Shown one piece after another: positions 34,420-43,478 of a DNA stretch of 64,000 bases. Source of the DNA: Curtobacterium salicis (lineage in GTDB: Bacteria; Actinomycetota; Actinomycetes; Actinomycetales; Microbacteriaceae); the NCBI RefSeq assembly GCF_011759505.1, contig NZ_JAAOYO010000005.1:124001-188000 (forward strand). The letters are read 5' to 3'. The stretch's first letter is position 1. Every line of letters starts with the position of its first letter. Both the position numbers and the translations under genes were made by a program. The notes below the pieces were generated by a model. It saw nothing but the letters and a program-made list of their open reading frames with translations. It ran no database searches and had not been told where the DNA came from.

Positions 34420-35592
34420 TCAGGCGCCGGTGGCCTCGTAGTGGCGCGCACCGCCGGACACCCCGGCGAACCGGAACGGCGCCGTCGTGACGCGCGGACG
34501 CTCCACGTCCTCGCTCGTGGCCGCGCCAGCGGCGTGCAGTTCGCGGTACGCCTCGACCGACAGCGGCACCCGCGCGGCGAGCATCTCGTGCACCCGGCCG
34601 GTGCGGCGGTGCTGCTGGTGGTCGGGGCGGACGATGCCGGTCATCAGCTCGCCGACGCTGCCCGAGCCGTAGCTGAACATGCCGATGCGGGCACCGGCCA
34701 GGTCGTCGTCCAGGTCGAGGAGGGCGCCGAGGGCGATCCAGAGCGACGCCGTGTACGTGTTGCCGGTCTGCCGGTTGTAGGTGAAGCCGACCGCGAGCTC
34801 GGTCTCCTCGAACGGGACGTCGACGTGCTGCGCGAGCTTCCGGTGCGCCTTGATCGCCATCTTCGTGAACGGCTGGTGGTGGACGAAGCGGTCGATCGCC
34901 TCGATGCCGGGGCCGCCGCGATCGGCCAGGTCGTCCCAGGCGCCGATGAACGCGTCCACGTACGCCGTGACCGACAGACGGCCGTCCACGAGCGCGGTGG
35001 AGCGGTCGTTCGGCCGCCAGAAGTCGTCGACGTCCGCGGTGAACAGGCCGGACTGCGGCTCGAGTTCGATGAGGTCCGGGTCGGCGGCGATCAGCATCGC
35101 GACCGCACCGGCACCCTGCGTCGGTTCGGCGGCGGTCTCGACGTCGTAGCGGGCGACGTCGGCGGCGATGACGAGCACACGTTCGCTCGGGTCGCGGGCG
35201 ATGATGCCGAGCGCCATCTGCACCGCGGCGGTCCCGCCGTAGCAGGCCTGCTTCAGCTCGACGACGCGGACGTTCCGGGGCAGGCCGAGCAGCCCGTGCA
35301 CGTACACGCCGGCGGCCTTCGACTGGTCGACCCCGGACTCGGTGGCGAACAGCACCGTGCGGATGCCCTCCACGCCGTGGCGGTCGAGGACCTCCTTCGC
35401 GGCGGTCGCGCCCATCGTGACGATGTCCTCGTCCGGAGCGGGCACGCTGAACGCGTCCTGGCCGATGCCGACGTGGTACTTCGCCGGGTCGACGCCGTTG
35501 GCGGCGGCGAGGTCGTCGAGGTCGAGCACGTGGTGCCCCGTCGCGATGGCGAGGTCGTGGATGCCCAGTGCGAGTGGGTGCTGGGCGGTCAT
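34420..35592 (-). CDS. mvaS: hydroxymethylglutaryl-CoA synthase
   Basis: A 390-residue HMG-CoA synthase, condensing acetyl-CoA with acetoacetyl-CoA in the first committed step of the mevalonate pathway. The active-site Cys117 is in KQACYGGTAAVQ, the Glu is in LFATESGVDQSKA, and the His is in FVHHQPFTKMAIKAH. GIHDLAIATGHHVLDLDDLA is the usual N-terminus. It is the last gene of the operon; its ATG overlaps the HMG-CoA reductase stop (ATGA). The order matches the Streptomyces CL190 mevalonate cluster. Confidence 0.96.
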   Translation of the reverse strand: MTAQHPLALGIHDLAIATGHHVLDLDDLAAANGVDPAKYHVGIGQDAFSVPAPDEDIVTMGATAAKEVLDRHGVEGIRTVLFATESGVDQSKAAGVYVHGLLGLPRNVRVVELKQACYGGTAAVQMALGIIARDPSERVLVIAADVARYDVETAAEPTQGAGAVAMLIAADPDLIELEPQSGLFTADVDDFWRPNDRSTALVDGRLSVTAYVDAFIGAWDDLADRGGPGIEAIDRFVHHQPFTKMAIKAHRKLAQHVDVPFEETELAVGFTYNRQTGNTYTASLWIALGALLDLDDDLAGARIGMFSYGSGSVGELMTGIVRPDHQQHRRTGRVHEMLAARVPLSVEAYRELHAAGAATSEDVERPRVTTAPFRFAGVSGGARHYEATGA

Positions 35593-36653
35593 GCCGAGGC
35601 TCCTTCGGGTCGGTGGCCGCGGCGTTCCATCGCGACGTGGGCTGCCATCAGCTCACCCGGGTTCGTCTGGGCGGCGAGCAGCGAGAGTTCCCCGCACAGC
35701 ACGGTGGCGGCGCAGAGCGCGGCCAGGCGGCGGGCGTTGGCACCGGGCTCGCGGTCCTCCCGGCAGCCGAGGCGCACGAGTGCGTCCTCGACCACGGGCA
35801 GGTCGTTCCCCTTGCCGTTGCCGACGGTGCCGACGATGAGGTGCGGCAGCGAGCACGAGAAGTACAGGTCGTCGCCGCGGGCCTGGGCGAGCGTGATGCC
35901 CTGCGAGCCCTCGACGATGTTCGCGGCGTCCTGCCCGGTGGCCAGGTAGAAGCCGAGCAGCATGTTGGCGTAGTGCGCGTTCGCGGAGCGCAGGGCCCCG
36001 GCGATCGTCGACCCGACCAGGTTCTTCGCGGTGTTGAGCTCGACGATCCGCTCGGTCGAGGAACGCAGGCGCTTCTCGACGATCTCGCCCGGGATCACGA
36101 TCTCGGCGATGGTGTTCCGCCCGCGGCCGCGGATGCCGTTCACGGCGGTGGCCTTCTTGTCGGAGCAGAAGTTTCCGGAGATCGACACGTAGCGGAGCTC
36201 GGGCTCCCACGCCAGGATCGCCGGCAGCAGCGTGTCCGCCGCCTGGGTCACCATGTTGTGGCCGGAGGCGTCCCCCGTGGTGAACGCGAAGCGCAGGAAC
36301 AGCAGGTCCCCGACGATCTCCGGGTGCACCTCGATGAGCTTCGCGAACCGGCTCTGCCCGACGACGATGGTCTCGAGTTCGCTCTGTCGGGCCAGGATCC
36401 GTCCGGCGGAGATGTGGGCGGCGGCCGCGCTGGCGGCACGGACGACGACGGAGCGGGTCATCCGCTCGTCGACGACGGTCGAGACGATGCCGCCCTCGAT
36501 CATCCGTGAGATCCGTGCGCCACGGCCGACGGAGGGCCAGAGCGGCGACTCGTACGTGGCGAGGGGCACCTCGTGCTCGCCCTCGACGGCGTTGCCGCTG
36601 ACGCGGATCGGTCCGACCCACTTCGTGGGGATCGGGGTCTGCAGGTCGCTCAT
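35589..36653 (-). CDS. mvaA: hydroxymethylglutaryl-CoA reductase (class I-like)
   Basis: A 354-residue HMG-CoA reductase, reducing HMG-CoA to mevalonate with NADPH. It closely follows the Streptomyces CL190 enzyme: PLATYESPLWPSVGRGA, ERMTRSVVVRA (Glu), FTTGDASGHNMV (cofactor), SISGNFCSDKKATAVNG (Lys) and PHLIVGTVGNGKG, then NPGELMAAH near the end. The short form without membrane anchor is soluble. It overlaps both neighbours by ATGA. Confidence 0.96.
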   Translation of the reverse strand: MSDLQTPIPTKWVGPIRVSGNAVEGEHEVPLATYESPLWPSVGRGARISRMIEGGIVSTVVDERMTRSVVVRAASAAAAHISAGRILARQSELETIVVGQSRFAKLIEVHPEIVGDLLFLRFAFTTGDASGHNMVTQAADTLLPAILAWEPELRYVSISGNFCSDKKATAVNGIRGRGRNTIAEIVIPGEIVEKRLRSSTERIVELNTAKNLVGSTIAGALRSANAHYANMLLGFYLATGQDAANIVEGSQGITLAQARGDDLYFSCSLPHLIVGTVGNGKGNDLPVVEDALVRLGCREDREPGANARRLAALCAATVLCGELSLLAAQTNPGELMAAHVAMERRGHRPEGASA

Positions 36654-37729
36654 CGCGTGGTCCCTTCCTCCGGTTGCACCGCGACGCTGAGGTGCCTGAT
36701 GTCGTGCGCCTCCCAGGCGCGGAAGACGCCAGCGGCGTCGCTGTCCTCGGGGATGAGTGCGATGCCGCAGTCGCCGCCTCCGGCGCCGGAGGGCTTCGCG
36801 GCTCCGCCGGCCGCCTCGACGACGTCGCAGAGGGTCGCCAGACGCGGCGTCTCGATCTGCGAGCCGACCGAGGCGCCGAGGCCCTGGAGCAGCCCGCGGG
36901 CGCGACGCAGCGCGGCGAGCGTGCGGTCGGCGTCGCCGGTGCGGAGGCCCGCGGTCAGGTCGTCGACGCAGGCCCGGCTGGCGTCGAGGAACGCCGCGTA
37001 GTCGCCGTCGCGGTGCCGGCGGACGACGCCGACGAGCTTGGTGGTGGACGCCGGGGACCCGGTCCACCCGACCAGGAGGCGCAGGTCGGCCGGTGCGGGC
37101 AGGTGCTCCACGTCGAAGCCGGCCCAGGCGTCGTCGTCGTCGAGGATCGACGTCACCGAGCGCTCGTCGAGCAGCCCGGCCAGGACCTCTCGGTCGGGGG
37201 CGCTGTACCGGAGCCAGCCGCCGAAGGTACTGGCAGCCAGGTCGCCGCCGGACGCACGCGGAGCGACCCGGATCGTCGCGAGCAGCGCCACCATGAAGCG
37301 TCGGCGCTGTGAGAGCCCGAGGCCGTAGAAGCGGTCGAGGGCCCCGACGGTCGCCACGGTCACGGCGGCGGAGGACCCGAGGCCGAACTTCCGGCCGCTG
37401 GCGTCGTCGAGCTGGCTCTCGATGCGCAGGTCGTGGAAGCGGGGTGCGATGCCGAGTTCGGCCCGGAGCTTCTCGACGAGGTCGATGGTCGCCATCACGT
37501 AGTCGTAGGGGTGGTGCTCGCGGTCGAGCGCCAGGCCGTCCTCGGCACGGGTCCAGGTCAGCGGCAGGTTGCCGTACTCCTCGGAGTGCACGCTGCCGGC
37601 ACCGTGGCCCTCGGTCACGCGGGCGGTGATCGCCCGGTCGAGGGCGATGAGCACCGACGGCTGTCCGGGCTCGACGACGGCGTACTCGCCTGCCACGAAC
37701 AGCTTGCCGTGGGCGCGGAACTCGATCAC
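36650..37729 (-). CDS. mvaK2: phosphomevalonate kinase
   Basis: A 359-residue GHMP kinase that phosphorylates 5-phosphomevalonate. The N-terminus FRAHGKLFVAGEYAVVEPGQPSVL (shown in part as HGKLFVAGEYAVVE) is diagnostic; the ATP-binding loop is FGLGSSAAVTVATVG and the third motif is KPSGAGGGDCGIALI. The GTG start overlaps the stop of mvaD (GTGA); the longer frame upstream is mvaD sequence. An ATGA overlap links it to mvaA. Confidence 0.94.
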   Translation of the reverse strand: MIEFRAHGKLFVAGEYAVVEPGQPSVLIALDRAITARVTEGHGAGSVHSEEYGNLPLTWTRAEDGLALDREHHPYDYVMATIDLVEKLRAELGIAPRFHDLRIESQLDDASGRKFGLGSSAAVTVATVGALDRFYGLGLSQRRRFMVALLATIRVAPRASGGDLAASTFGGWLRYSAPDREVLAGLLDERSVTSILDDDDAWAGFDVEHLPAPADLRLLVGWTGSPASTTKLVGVVRRHRDGDYAAFLDASRACVDDLTAGLRTGDADRTLAALRRARGLLQGLGASVGSQIETPRLATLCDVVEAAGGAAKPSGAGGGDCGIALIPEDSDAAGVFRAWEAHDIRHLSVAVQPEEGTTR

Positions 37730-38721
37730 CTGGTGCTCTCCTCTGCCTCGGGGTTCTCCCCCGAGCCTTCGGAGCGGAGCAGGTGCGCGGCTGGTCCGGT
37801 GCCGGACTCGATGACCGCGCCGTACCCGTCGAGCGCCGACGCCACACGGGCGCGGTCCTCCGGGCGGCAGAGCACGACGACGTTCGGGCCGGCGTCCGCC
37901 GTGGCGTACGCCTCGAGCCCGTCGGCGCGCATCGCGGCGACGGCGTCGAACACGGCGACGCTGCGGCTGTTCAGGTAGCGGATCGGGGGGAAGGCGCCCT
38001 CGATCGTGGCGTGCATGCGGAGCGCGTTGCTCTCGGTCAGCTCCCCGATGCGGGTGAAGTCGCCGGCGGCGCACGCGGCGAGCATGTCGTCCACGGTGAC
38101 GGTCGTCGAGGTGACCCAGGCGGGGTAGAACGGCGACGTCGCGATGGTGCGGCGCATGGCCTCGCGCGAGCCGATCTCCTTCGGGCCGTCGTCGATGGTG
38201 ACGACCACCATGGCCATCGGCGGCGCGGGCACCGTCTCGGCGAACGAGGCCTGGTCGTCGCCAGCGTGCCAGACCGACACGCCACCGGGGATCGACCGCG
38301 TGGCCGATCCGGAGCCGCGCCGGGCGAGTCGGGACAGGTCGCGCGCGGAGAGGTCCAGGCCGTAGGCATCGGCGGCGGCCACCGCGAGGGCGGCGAAGCC
38401 CGAGGCGCTCGAGGCGAGCCCGGCGCCGGTGGGCACGGTGTTGTCCGAGACGACCTCGGCGCGGGCGTCGGATCCGGCGAGCTCGCGCACCAGGTCCAGG
38501 AAGCGCTCGACCCGCACCAGTGCGCCGTCGTCCACCACGCGGCCGTTCAGCGTGAACGCGTCGTGCCCCTGCTGCCCGGTCAGGGTGACCGAGGTCGTGG
38601 TGGGGAAGACGTCGAGGCCCATCGAGACGCTGCCGGTGGCGGGCAGCGCGAGGTCGGCGTCCGCCTTGCCCCAGTACTTCACGAGCGCGATGTTGGGGTG
38701 CGCGACGGCGGTGGAGGTCAT
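37726..38721 (-). CDS. mvaD: diphosphomevalonate decarboxylase
   Basis: A 331-residue GHMP-family enzyme making isopentenyl diphosphate. The N-terminal HPNIALVKYWGKADADLALPA (part: NIALVKYWGK) and SVSMGLDVFPTTTSV are diagnostic, as are PTGAGLASSASGFAALA (ATP loop) and GSGSATRSIPGG. The catalytic Asp is expected in VVVTIDDGPKEIGSREAM. The ATG overlaps the mvk stop by one base (TGATG). It ends overlapping mvaK2. Confidence 0.95.
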   Translation of the reverse strand: MTSTAVAHPNIALVKYWGKADADLALPATGSVSMGLDVFPTTTSVTLTGQQGHDAFTLNGRVVDDGALVRVERFLDLVRELAGSDARAEVVSDNTVPTGAGLASSASGFAALAVAAADAYGLDLSARDLSRLARRGSGSATRSIPGGVSVWHAGDDQASFAETVPAPPMAMVVVTIDDGPKEIGSREAMRRTIATSPFYPAWVTSTTVTVDDMLAACAAGDFTRIGELTESNALRMHATIEGAFPPIRYLNSRSVAVFDAVAAMRADGLEAYATADAGPNVVVLCRPEDRARVASALDGYGAVIESGTGPAAHLLRSEGSGENPEAEESTR

Positions 38722-39725
38722 CAGGCGCGGGCTCCGATCGAGGTGGTCCAGGTGGCGGTCGCCCCGGCGGTGCGGAGGGCGGTCGCGATGCGTGCGGCGT
38801 GCTCGTCGTCGGCGGCGAGCGTCAGGACGCATCCGCCGCGGCCACCGCCGGTGAGCTTCGCGCCGAGGGCGTCCGCGCCGCGTGCGGCGCCGACGAGCCG
38901 GTCGAGGTCGCCGCTCGACACGTCGAGGGTGGTGAGCAGTTCGTGCGCGGCGTCCATGGTGGCACCGAGGCCCTGGGCATCGCCGTCCACGAGTGTCCCC
39001 CGGGCAGCCCGGGCGAGTCCGCCGATGCGCTCCACGACGGAGTCGACCATCGCCGGGGCGCGGTCGTGACGGTTGCGGACGGCGGCGACGGCTTCGCGGG
39101 TGTGGCCCGGGACGCCCGTGTCGGCCACGACGAAGACGAAGCGTCCGGTGACCTGCACGGGCTCGATGACACCGGCGGCGAACCAGACGGGTTCGGTGGC
39201 GACGACCCCGCGGGCGTCGAGTCCGGAGGGGCGGCCGTGGGCGACGCGCTCGCACTCCTGGATGAGCTCGTGGTGGGTGTCGGTGTCGAGTGCGACGCCG
39301 AACACGTCGGCGACGGCGGCGGTGACGGCTGCGGCGACGGCGGCGCTCGAACCCATCCCGCGCGCGGTGGGGACCTGGCTGTCGACCAGGACGTGCAGCG
39401 GCAGCGCTCCGGCGTCCGGGTGACCGGTCTGCGCCAGGTGGCGGAGCGTCGCGGTGACGGCGGTGACGGTGGGCAGCACGGCGGCGGGGGCGCTGCCGAG
39501 CGGCCCGGTGTGGACGGTGGACTCCAGCGTCGGTTCGGCGCCGGCCGACAGCGGGCTGGCGGTGGCGGTCACACGGACGTCGGTCACCGGCAGGACGAGG
39601 GCGGGTGCGCCGTAGACCACGGCGTGTTCGCCGATGAGGATCGTCTTGCCGTGGGACGCCGAGGAGCCGACTCGCGGGATCGCTGTGGTCGTCGTCGGTG
39701 CGGAGGCTGGGTGGTTGCTGGTCAT
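38721..39725 (-). CDS. mvk: mevalonate kinase
   Basis: A 334-residue GHMP kinase for mevalonate, the first gene of the operon. It starts with a 20-residue Thr/Pro-rich extension, then SASHGKTILIGEHAVVYGAP, VPTARGMGSSAAVAAAVTA (ATP loop), GRPSGLDARGVV and GAKLTGGGRGGCVLTL. TAGGCT lies 13 bases before the ATG, so the leader is about 7 nt and there is no ribosome site. No isopentenyl-diphosphate isomerase gene is in this operon, unlike Streptomyces CL190. Confidence 0.95.
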   Translation of the reverse strand: MTSNHPASAPTTTTAIPRVGSSASHGKTILIGEHAVVYGAPALVLPVTDVRVTATASPLSAGAEPTLESTVHTGPLGSAPAAVLPTVTAVTATLRHLAQTGHPDAGALPLHVLVDSQVPTARGMGSSAAVAAAVTAAVADVFGVALDTDTHHELIQECERVAHGRPSGLDARGVVATEPVWFAAGVIEPVQVTGRFVFVVADTGVPGHTREAVAAVRNRHDRAPAMVDSVVERIGGLARAARGTLVDGDAQGLGATMDAAHELLTTLDVSSGDLDRLVGAARGADALGAKLTGGGRGGCVLTLAADDEHAARIATALRTAGATATWTTSIGARA

Positions 39726-39830
39726 CGTCGGTCCGGCCAGCCTAACCGGCTCCGGCGACACCCGCCCTGCTGTGCGCTGGCAGCACAGCGACGGGCACGG
39801 TCCCGGAGCCTGGGCATCCGGCGAACTGAG

Positions 39831-39859
39831 TTGTGCGCAACCCGGTCGCGTGCAACAGT
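39831..39859 (+). promoter_or_regulatory. ohrR promoter with probable OhrR operator
   Basis: TTGTGC, 17 bases, AACAGT, with the -10 seven bases before the ohrR ATG. The -35 lies in the near-palindrome TTGTGCGCAA and a partner half-site GCGTGCAACA covers the -10, so a MarR-type protein could block the promoter. Confidence 0.65.
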
Positions 39860-39866
39860 GGGTGCC

Positions 39867-40316
39867 ATGCCCGTGACCGACGAGATGGTGTGCTTCTCCC
39901 TCTACGCAGCGACCCGGGCGACGACCCAGGCGTACCGCACGCTGCTCGAGCCCTGGGGCCTCACCTACCCGCAGTACCTGGTCCTCGTGACCCTGTGGGT
40001 GGAGGGCGACCAGAGCGTCTCGAGCCTCGGGGAGCACCTGCAGCTCGACTCCGGCACGCTCTCCCCGCTCCTCAAGCGCATGGAGCAGGCCGACCTGGTC
40101 CGCCGCGAACGCCGCAGCACCGACGAGCGCGTCGTGACCGTGACGACCGGCGAGCGCGGCCTGGCCCTGCGCTCCGAACTCGCCCACGTCCCGGCACGCA
40201 TCGCCGCGGGCACCGGCCTGGCCGACGAGCAGTCGGCCGTCGAACTCATCGCGACCCTGCAGCACCTCACCGAGGCGATGCACCGAGCGGCGGCCGCTCC
40301 CCTCGCTTCGGGCTGA
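39867..40316 (+). CDS. ohrR: MarR family regulator, OhrR type (organic peroxide sensor)
   Basis: A 149-residue MarR-family repressor. The N-terminal EMVCFSLYAATRATTQAY holds the Cys that senses organic hydroperoxides in OhrR proteins, and the winged helix is LTYPQYLVLVTLW, SSLGEHLQLDSGTLSPLLKRMEQ (part: QLDSGTLSPLLKRME), RRSTDERVVTVTTGE. Only one Cys is visible, so this is the one-Cys type. It is immediately upstream of ohr, its classical target. Confidence 0.92.
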   Translation: MPVTDEMVCFSLYAATRATTQAYRTLLEPWGLTYPQYLVLVTLWVEGDQSVSSLGEHLQLDSGTLSPLLKRMEQADLVRRERRSTDERVVTVTTGERGLALRSELAHVPARIAAGTGLADEQSAVELIATLQHLTEAMHRAAAAPLASG

Positions 40317-40414
40317 GCGACACCGCTCGCCCGAGCGGCCCGAGTCCTGTCGCCCAGCGCGGAACCCGGTGCCGTGCGCACACCACACAGACCCCACGAA
40401 GGAAGGAACCCCAC

Positions 40415-40837
40415 ATGGACGTCCTCTACACCGCAGAAGCCCTGTCCACCGGCGAAGGCCGCAACGGCAAGGTCCAGACCAGCGACGGCACGTTCGAGCT
40501 GGACATGGCCATCCCCAAGGAGATGGGCGGCTCCGGCGCCGGCGCCAACCCCGAGCAGCTCTTCGCCGCCGGGTACGCCGCCTGCTTCCACTCCGCACTG
40601 CAGGGCGTCGCCCGCTCGCAGAAGGTCAAGGTCGCGGACTCCTCCGTCGGCGGTCGCGTCCAGATCGGCCCGAACGGCCAGGGCGGCTTCCAGCTCGCCG
40701 TCATGCTCGAGGTCGTCATCCCGGGCATGGACCACGACCAGGCCCAGGCCCTCGCGGACGCCGCCCACCAGGTGTGCCCGTACTCGAACGCGACGCGCGG
40801 CAACATCGACGTCACGATCACCGTCTCGGAGGACTGA
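40415..40837 (+). CDS. ohr: organic hydroperoxide resistance protein (Ohr/OsmC family)
   Basis: A 140-residue thiol peroxidase reducing organic and lipid hydroperoxides with lipoylated proteins as electron donors. The two catalytic Cys are in AAGYAACFHSALQGVA and HQVCPYSNATRGNI. The N-terminus LYTAEALSTGEGRNGKVQ and the TSDGTFELDMAIPKEMGG segment are typical. GAAGGAA precedes the ATG. It follows ohrR by about 100 bases and precedes an oxidoreductase gene by three bases, so the two are co-transcribed. Confidence 0.95.
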   Translation: MDVLYTAEALSTGEGRNGKVQTSDGTFELDMAIPKEMGGSGAGANPEQLFAAGYAACFHSALQGVARSQKVKVADSSVGGRVQIGPNGQGGFQLAVMLEVVIPGMDHDQAQALADAAHQVCPYSNATRGNIDVTITVSED

Positions 40838-40840
40838 ACC

Positions 40841-41833
40841 ATGGCAGACCAGAACACGATGCGCGCCGTCGTCCACCCGGAGTTCGGCGAGCCCGCCGAC
40901 GTCCTGACCGTCGAGCAGCGCCCCGTCCCCACCCCGGGCGCCGGCCAGGTCCTCGTCCGGACCGTGCTCTCCCCGATCCACAACCACGACCTGTGGACGA
41001 TCCGCGGCACCTACGGCTTCAAGCCGGAACTGCCCGCCCAGTCCGGCACCGAGGCGCTCGGCGTCGTCGAGGCCCTGGGCGAGGGCGTCACGGGCCTCAC
41101 CGTCGGCCAGCGCGTCGCCGGTGGCACGTTCGGCGTCTGGGCCGAGTACTACGTCGCCGACGCGGCCGGGCTCATCCCCGTGCCGGACGCGATGCCCGAC
41201 GAGTCCGCCGCACAGCTCGTCTCGATGCCGTTCAGCGCGATCAGCCTGCTGCACTCGCTCGACCTGCACGAGGGCGACTGGATCATCCAGAACGCCGCCA
41301 ACGGGGCCGTCGGCCGCATGGTCGCCCAGCTCGGCGCCGCACGTGGCATCAACGTCATCGGTCTGGTGCGTCGCGCCGCCGGTGTCGAGGAACTGCGCGA
41401 GCAGGGCGTCGACCGCATCGTCGCCACCGACGCGGACGACTGGCAGGACCAGGTCGCCGCGATCACCGGTGGCGCCCGGATCGTCGCCGGCGTCGAGTCC
41501 GTCGGTGGCAAGGCCGCCGGCGACATCGCCTCGGTCCTGGGCGACGAGGCCACCCTCGTCGTGTTCGGCGCCATGGCGTCCCCCACGCTCGAGATCCCGT
41601 CCGGCAAGGTCATCTTCGGCCAGCTGACCGTCAAGGGCTTCTGGGGCAGCGTCGTCAGCCGCACCATGCCCGCCGAGACGAAGCAGCAGCTCTTCGGCGA
41701 GCTCATCACGCGCGTGCTCGACGGATCGCTCACGCTCCCCGTCTCCGACACGTTCGCGTTCGAGGACGCCCGTGACGCCGCTCGCGCGAGCGACACCGCG
41801 GGCCGCGTCGGCAAGGTGCTCCTGCGCCCGTAG
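40841..41833 (+). CDS. zinc-independent MDR quinone oxidoreductase-like protein
   Basis: A 330-residue medium-chain dehydrogenase/reductase. The catalytic domain starts MRAVVHPEFGEPADVL and has AQSGTEALGVVEALGEGV; the Rossmann part is WIIQNAANGAVGRMVAQLG. Zinc-binding Cys residues are lacking, so it is of the quinone oxidoreductase/enoyl reductase type using NADPH. Three bases separate it from ohr, indicating that it belongs to the peroxide-response operon and may handle lipid-peroxidation products. A strong terminator follows. Confidence 0.9.
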   Translation: MADQNTMRAVVHPEFGEPADVLTVEQRPVPTPGAGQVLVRTVLSPIHNHDLWTIRGTYGFKPELPAQSGTEALGVVEALGEGVTGLTVGQRVAGGTFGVWAEYYVADAAGLIPVPDAMPDESAAQLVSMPFSAISLLHSLDLHEGDWIIQNAANGAVGRMVAQLGAARGINVIGLVRRAAGVEELREQGVDRIVATDADDWQDQVAAITGGARIVAGVESVGGKAAGDIASVLGDEATLVVFGAMASPTLEIPSGKVIFGQLTVKGFWGSVVSRTMPAETKQQLFGELITRVLDGSLTLPVSDTFAFEDARDAARASDTAGRVGKVLLRP

Positions 41834-41850
41834 GACGCACGCAGAGGACG

Positions 41851-41888
41851 ACGGGAGGCCCGGTACCAGCTGGTACCGGGCCTCCCGT
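41851..41888. terminator. terminator with 17-bp core stem
   Basis: ACGGGAGGCCCGGTACC pairs with its inverted copy around AGCT, extended by ACGA/TCGT with one bulge. It separates the ohr operon from the convergent sugar symporter gene. Confidence 0.8.
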
Positions 41889-41921
41889 TCGTCGTGGGGT
41901 CGCGACGACGGCGTGACGGCG

Positions 41922-43382
41922 TCAGTGGGTCCGGCGGCCCGTCTTGTCGACGGTGAAGATGTTGCCGGTGGTGACGCCCTCTTCCACTTCCTCGAGGGTG
42001 CGGCCGCGGCTCTCCGGCACGAACTTCCAGATGAAGAGCAGTGCCAGCAGGCCGACGATGCCGAAGCCGAAGAACGTGCCGGTGATGCCGGTCGCGGCGA
42101 CGATCGTCGGGAAGTACAGCCCCAGGAAGGCGTTGGCGATCCAGAGGCAGAACACCGAGATGCCCATGCCGAGCGCGCGGATCTGCGTCGGGAAGATCTC
42201 GGACAGGACGACCCAGACGGCGATGTTGAGGAAGGTCTGCATCGACCCGACGAACGCGACGACGAGGAACAGGATCACCCACGGGCGGGCCGGGTTGCCG
42301 TCGGGCAGGGCGACCGACGCGATGCCGATGAGGAAGTGGCAGAGGGTCGTCAGCGAGAACCCGATGATCAGCGTGGTCCGGCGGTTGATCCGCTCCATGT
42401 TCATGATCGCGATGACGCCACCGATCACGGCGATGACGCCGGGGGCGATGTTGGCGATCAGGGCAGCCGAGGCCTGGAACCCGGACTCGATGAGGACCGT
42501 CTGGCCGTAGTACATGATCGAGTTGATGCCGGTGAGCTGCTGCGCGACGCCGAGGCCGGCGCCGATGAGCACGATCCGGATCAGCCACTTGTTGCCGATC
42601 AGGGTGCGCCAGCCGCTCTCCTGCTGGACCTGCGCCTCGAACTCGTTGCTGCGCTTGATGTCCTCGATCTCGGCCTCGGCGCGCTCGTCCGAGCGGATCT
42701 GGCGGAGGACGTCGAGCGCCTCGGCGTTGCGGCCCTTCGAGGCGAGCCACCGGGGCGACTCCGGCACCCGGAGCATGCCGACGAAGAGCGCGATCGCGGG
42801 GAGTGCGCAGACGGCGAGCATGACGCGCCAGACGCCGTGGCCCTCACCCCAGAGGTTGCCGATCAGCGCGTTCACCAGGAAGGCGGCGAGCTGGCCGATC
42901 ACGATCATGAGCTCGTTGCGGCCGGAGAGGGACCCGCGGATCTCGTACGGGGCCAGTTCGGCGAGGAACACCGGGACGACCGTCGAGGCTCCGCCGACCG
43001 CCAACCCGAGGAGCACGCGACCGACGACGATCACGCCGAAGGTCGGGGCGAACACGCACGCCAACGTGCCGACGAAGAACGTCACCGCCAGGACGAGGAT
43101 CGTCTTGCGTCGCCCCCAGCCGTCGGCGATGCGGCCGCCGAGCATGGCACCGATCGCCGCACCGAAGAGCAGCGAGCTGGTGACGACGCCCTCGGTGAAG
43201 TTCGTCAGGCCGAGCTCCTGCTTCATGGGCAGCAGGGCGCCGTTGATCACGCCCGTGTCGTAGCCGAAGAGCAGGCCGCCGAAGGTGGCGACCAACGCCA
43301 GCAGTCCGAGTCGGCGGCGGTGGGGGCCGGTGCCGATCGGGGGCAGAGCGACAGTCGGTGCTGCCGGTTTGATGTCGACCAT
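41922..43382 (-). CDS. sugar porter MFS transporter (IolT/XylE-like)
   Basis: A 486-residue sugar/H+ symporter with 12 membrane segments. Sugar-porter signatures are LFGYDTGVINGALLPMKQEL, GGRIADGWGRRKTIL, GVAQQLTGINSIMYYGQTVL (part: GINSIMYYG) and VPESRGRTLEEVEEG. IolT-like proteins carry inositol or hexoses. GGAG precedes the ATG, which excludes an 11-codon upstream extension. The promoter, TTGACA with a 17-base gap to CACGAT, is overlapped by a TTGTCC/GGACAA repeat, and a 16-bp palindrome lies upstream. Confidence 0.93.
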   Translation of the reverse strand: MVDIKPAAPTVALPPIGTGPHRRRLGLLALVATFGGLLFGYDTGVINGALLPMKQELGLTNFTEGVVTSSLLFGAAIGAMLGGRIADGWGRRKTILVLAVTFFVGTLACVFAPTFGVIVVGRVLLGLAVGGASTVVPVFLAELAPYEIRGSLSGRNELMIVIGQLAAFLVNALIGNLWGEGHGVWRVMLAVCALPAIALFVGMLRVPESPRWLASKGRNAEALDVLRQIRSDERAEAEIEDIKRSNEFEAQVQQESGWRTLIGNKWLIRIVLIGAGLGVAQQLTGINSIMYYGQTVLIESGFQASAALIANIAPGVIAVIGGVIAIMNMERINRRTTLIIGFSLTTLCHFLIGIASVALPDGNPARPWVILFLVVAFVGSMQTFLNIAVWVVLSEIFPTQIRALGMGISVFCLWIANAFLGLYFPTIVAATGITGTFFGFGIVGLLALLFIWKFVPESRGRTLEEVEEGVTTGNIFTVDKTGRRTH

Positions 43383-43443
43383 TCGGTGACTCCTTCGTCC
43401 GTGTTCCCGCGTCATCGCGTGCAGTGATCGTGACCCAGAAACT

Positions 43444-43463
43444 TTGTCCTGTCAATCGGACAA
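43444..43463. promoter_or_regulatory. inverted repeat over the symporter -35
   Basis: TTGTCC, eight bases, GGACAA. It contains the symporter -35 (TTGACA on the minus strand, 43450-43455), so it is a good repressor site. It shares TTG..CC half-sites with the adjacent palindrome. Confidence 0.6.
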
Positions 43464-43478
43464 GATGTCGTACTCCGA

